Assembly: GCA_030608865.1 (NCBI GenBank)
Contig: JAUWDI010000057.1
Coordinates: 1 to 6,450, forward strand
DNA length: 6,450 bases
Source: Anaerolineales bacterium
Lineage (GTDB): Bacteria; Chloroflexota; Anaerolineae; Anaerolineales; E44-bin32
Reading direction: 5' to 3'
Position numbers and translations under genes: made by a program. Of this stretch, positions 5,867 through 6,450 are shown in pieces (positions within the stretch are counted from its first letter, which is position 1; every line of letters begins with the position of its first letter). The notes under the pieces are model-generated. The model was not told the origin of the DNA. It did not search any database and saw nothing but the letters and a program-made list of their open reading frames with translations.

Positions 5867-6450
5867 GTGGACGAATCTGAATCATCAGCCAGCCGTCAGA
5901 TCGCACGCGCCAGTGGTGTGGTCATGGCGGGCTTCATTCTCTCAAGCCTGCTGGGCTTAATCAGCCAGGTGCTGATAACCCGCACCTTCGGCACGAGCGC
6001 AGAGATCGATGCTTTTACCGCTGGCAATCGTATAACCGAGCTCATCTTCAATCTCATGGCCGGCGGGGCGCTTGCTTCCGCCTTTGTGCCCACATTTACC
6101 AGCTTTCTCACCCGCAATCAGACGCAAAGAGCCTGGCGATTGGCATCCTCGATCGCCTCGTTGCTTTTTGTTGGTCTCGGGGTTGTTTGCGCTTTGGCCT
6201 GGATCGCGGCGCCGTGGTTGGTCCAAAACATCCTTGCACGAGGGTTCGATGGTCCACAGCAGGTGCTGACTGTCTCGCTGTTGCGGGTGATGCTGATCTC
6301 TCCCGTGATCTTCAGCCTGAGCGGTCTGGTGATGGGTATTCTGAATGGCTATCAACGTTTCTTCCTGCCCGCCATTGCCTCGGGTTGCTACCGCCTGGGA
6401 TTGATTATTGGCGTGTTGTTTTTGAGTCCCCAGATGGGGATCTTCGGTCT
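5867..6450 (+). CDS. murJ: MurJ/MviN-family lipid flippase, N-terminal part
   Basis: The first 194 codons of a multi-helix protein of the MOP superfamily MurJ family, cut by the window end; full members have about 450-550 residues. MurJ flips the cell-wall precursor lipid II across the cytoplasmic membrane. Family pattern visible here includes F-G-T-S-A-E-I-D-A-F (41-50), MAGGALASAFVPTF (64-77), and the later GILNGYQRFFLPAIASG (157-173). The GTG start at 5867 is chosen because a TATAAT box lies 8 bases before it. The next in-frame candidates are GTG 5918 and ATG 5924, which would leave a shorter tail before the first helix. Against E. coli MurJ, the essential Arg18 and Arg24 align with Ser27 and Ser33, and Arg52 with Phe61, while Asp39 is kept as Asp48. 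The protein may thus be a divergent paralog with another lipid-linked cargo. The family call is firm; the lipid II role is less so. Confidence 0.85.
   Translation, partial: MDESESSASRQIARASGVVMAGFILSSLLGLISQVLITRTFGTSAEIDAFTAGNRITELIFNLMAGGALASAFVPTFTSFLTRNQTQRAWRLASSIASLLFVGLGVVCALAWIAAPWLVQNILARGFDGPQQVLTVSLLRVMLISPVIFSLSGLVMGILNGYQRFFLPAIASGCYRLGLIIGVLFLSPQMGIFG

Noticed and set aside
5957..6355. Minus-strand open frame opposite the murJ-like gene
   Set aside because: The plus-strand frame carries MurJ-family motifs throughout, while the antisense product is polar, low-complexity and has no family pattern.

Overview
The window looks like bacterial chromosome, most likely from a Chloroflexota (Anaerolineae-like) or similar environmental lineage. 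That guess rests on the LLM-class (luciferase-like) oxidoreductase tail, an APC permease fused to universal-stress and DUF389 domains, the style of the MurJ-like protein, and moderate GC. No taxonomic marker is present. I see no rRNA, tRNA, CRISPR array, insertion sequence or phage gene.

Layout from left to right. (1) 1-195, plus strand: the last 64 codons of an LLM-class flavin-dependent oxidoreductase. (2) 218-400, minus strand: a 60-residue protein with two membrane segments. It overlaps the end of the next gene by ATGA, so the two are probably translationally coupled. (3) About 397-1941, minus strand: an L-lactate permease family (LctP) transporter. A consensus extended -10 box lies inside the longest reading frame and argues for the internal ATG at 1941 rather than the GTG at 1983. 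(4) 1942-2385: a gene-poor stretch of about 440 bases with several inverted repeats and no convincing gene. (5) 2386-5682, minus strand: a 1098-residue protein joining an APC-type permease, two universal-stress (USP) domains and a DUF389 membrane domain with a soluble tail. (6) 5683-5866: a 184-base divergent intergenic region with a TATAAT box about 8 bases before the next start. (7) 5867 to the window end, plus strand: the first 194 codons of a MurJ/MviN-family flippase.

The transporter genes on the minus strand could be read in series, but the permease has its own promoter-like box. LctP with its small partner is the one convincing operon. The large fusion looks like a transporter with built-in cytoplasmic regulatory modules. 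The murJ-like gene diverges from it, and nothing in the sequence shows that they share a pathway.

The most notable points are the APC-USP-USP-DUF389 architecture with degenerate substrate and ATP motifs, and a MurJ-family protein in which the positions matching E. coli Arg18, Arg24 and Arg52 are Ser, Ser and Phe. Two smaller points are the coupled two-helix protein after LctP and the structured leader between the fusion gene and the permease. I did not find evidence for an entirely new multi-gene system.
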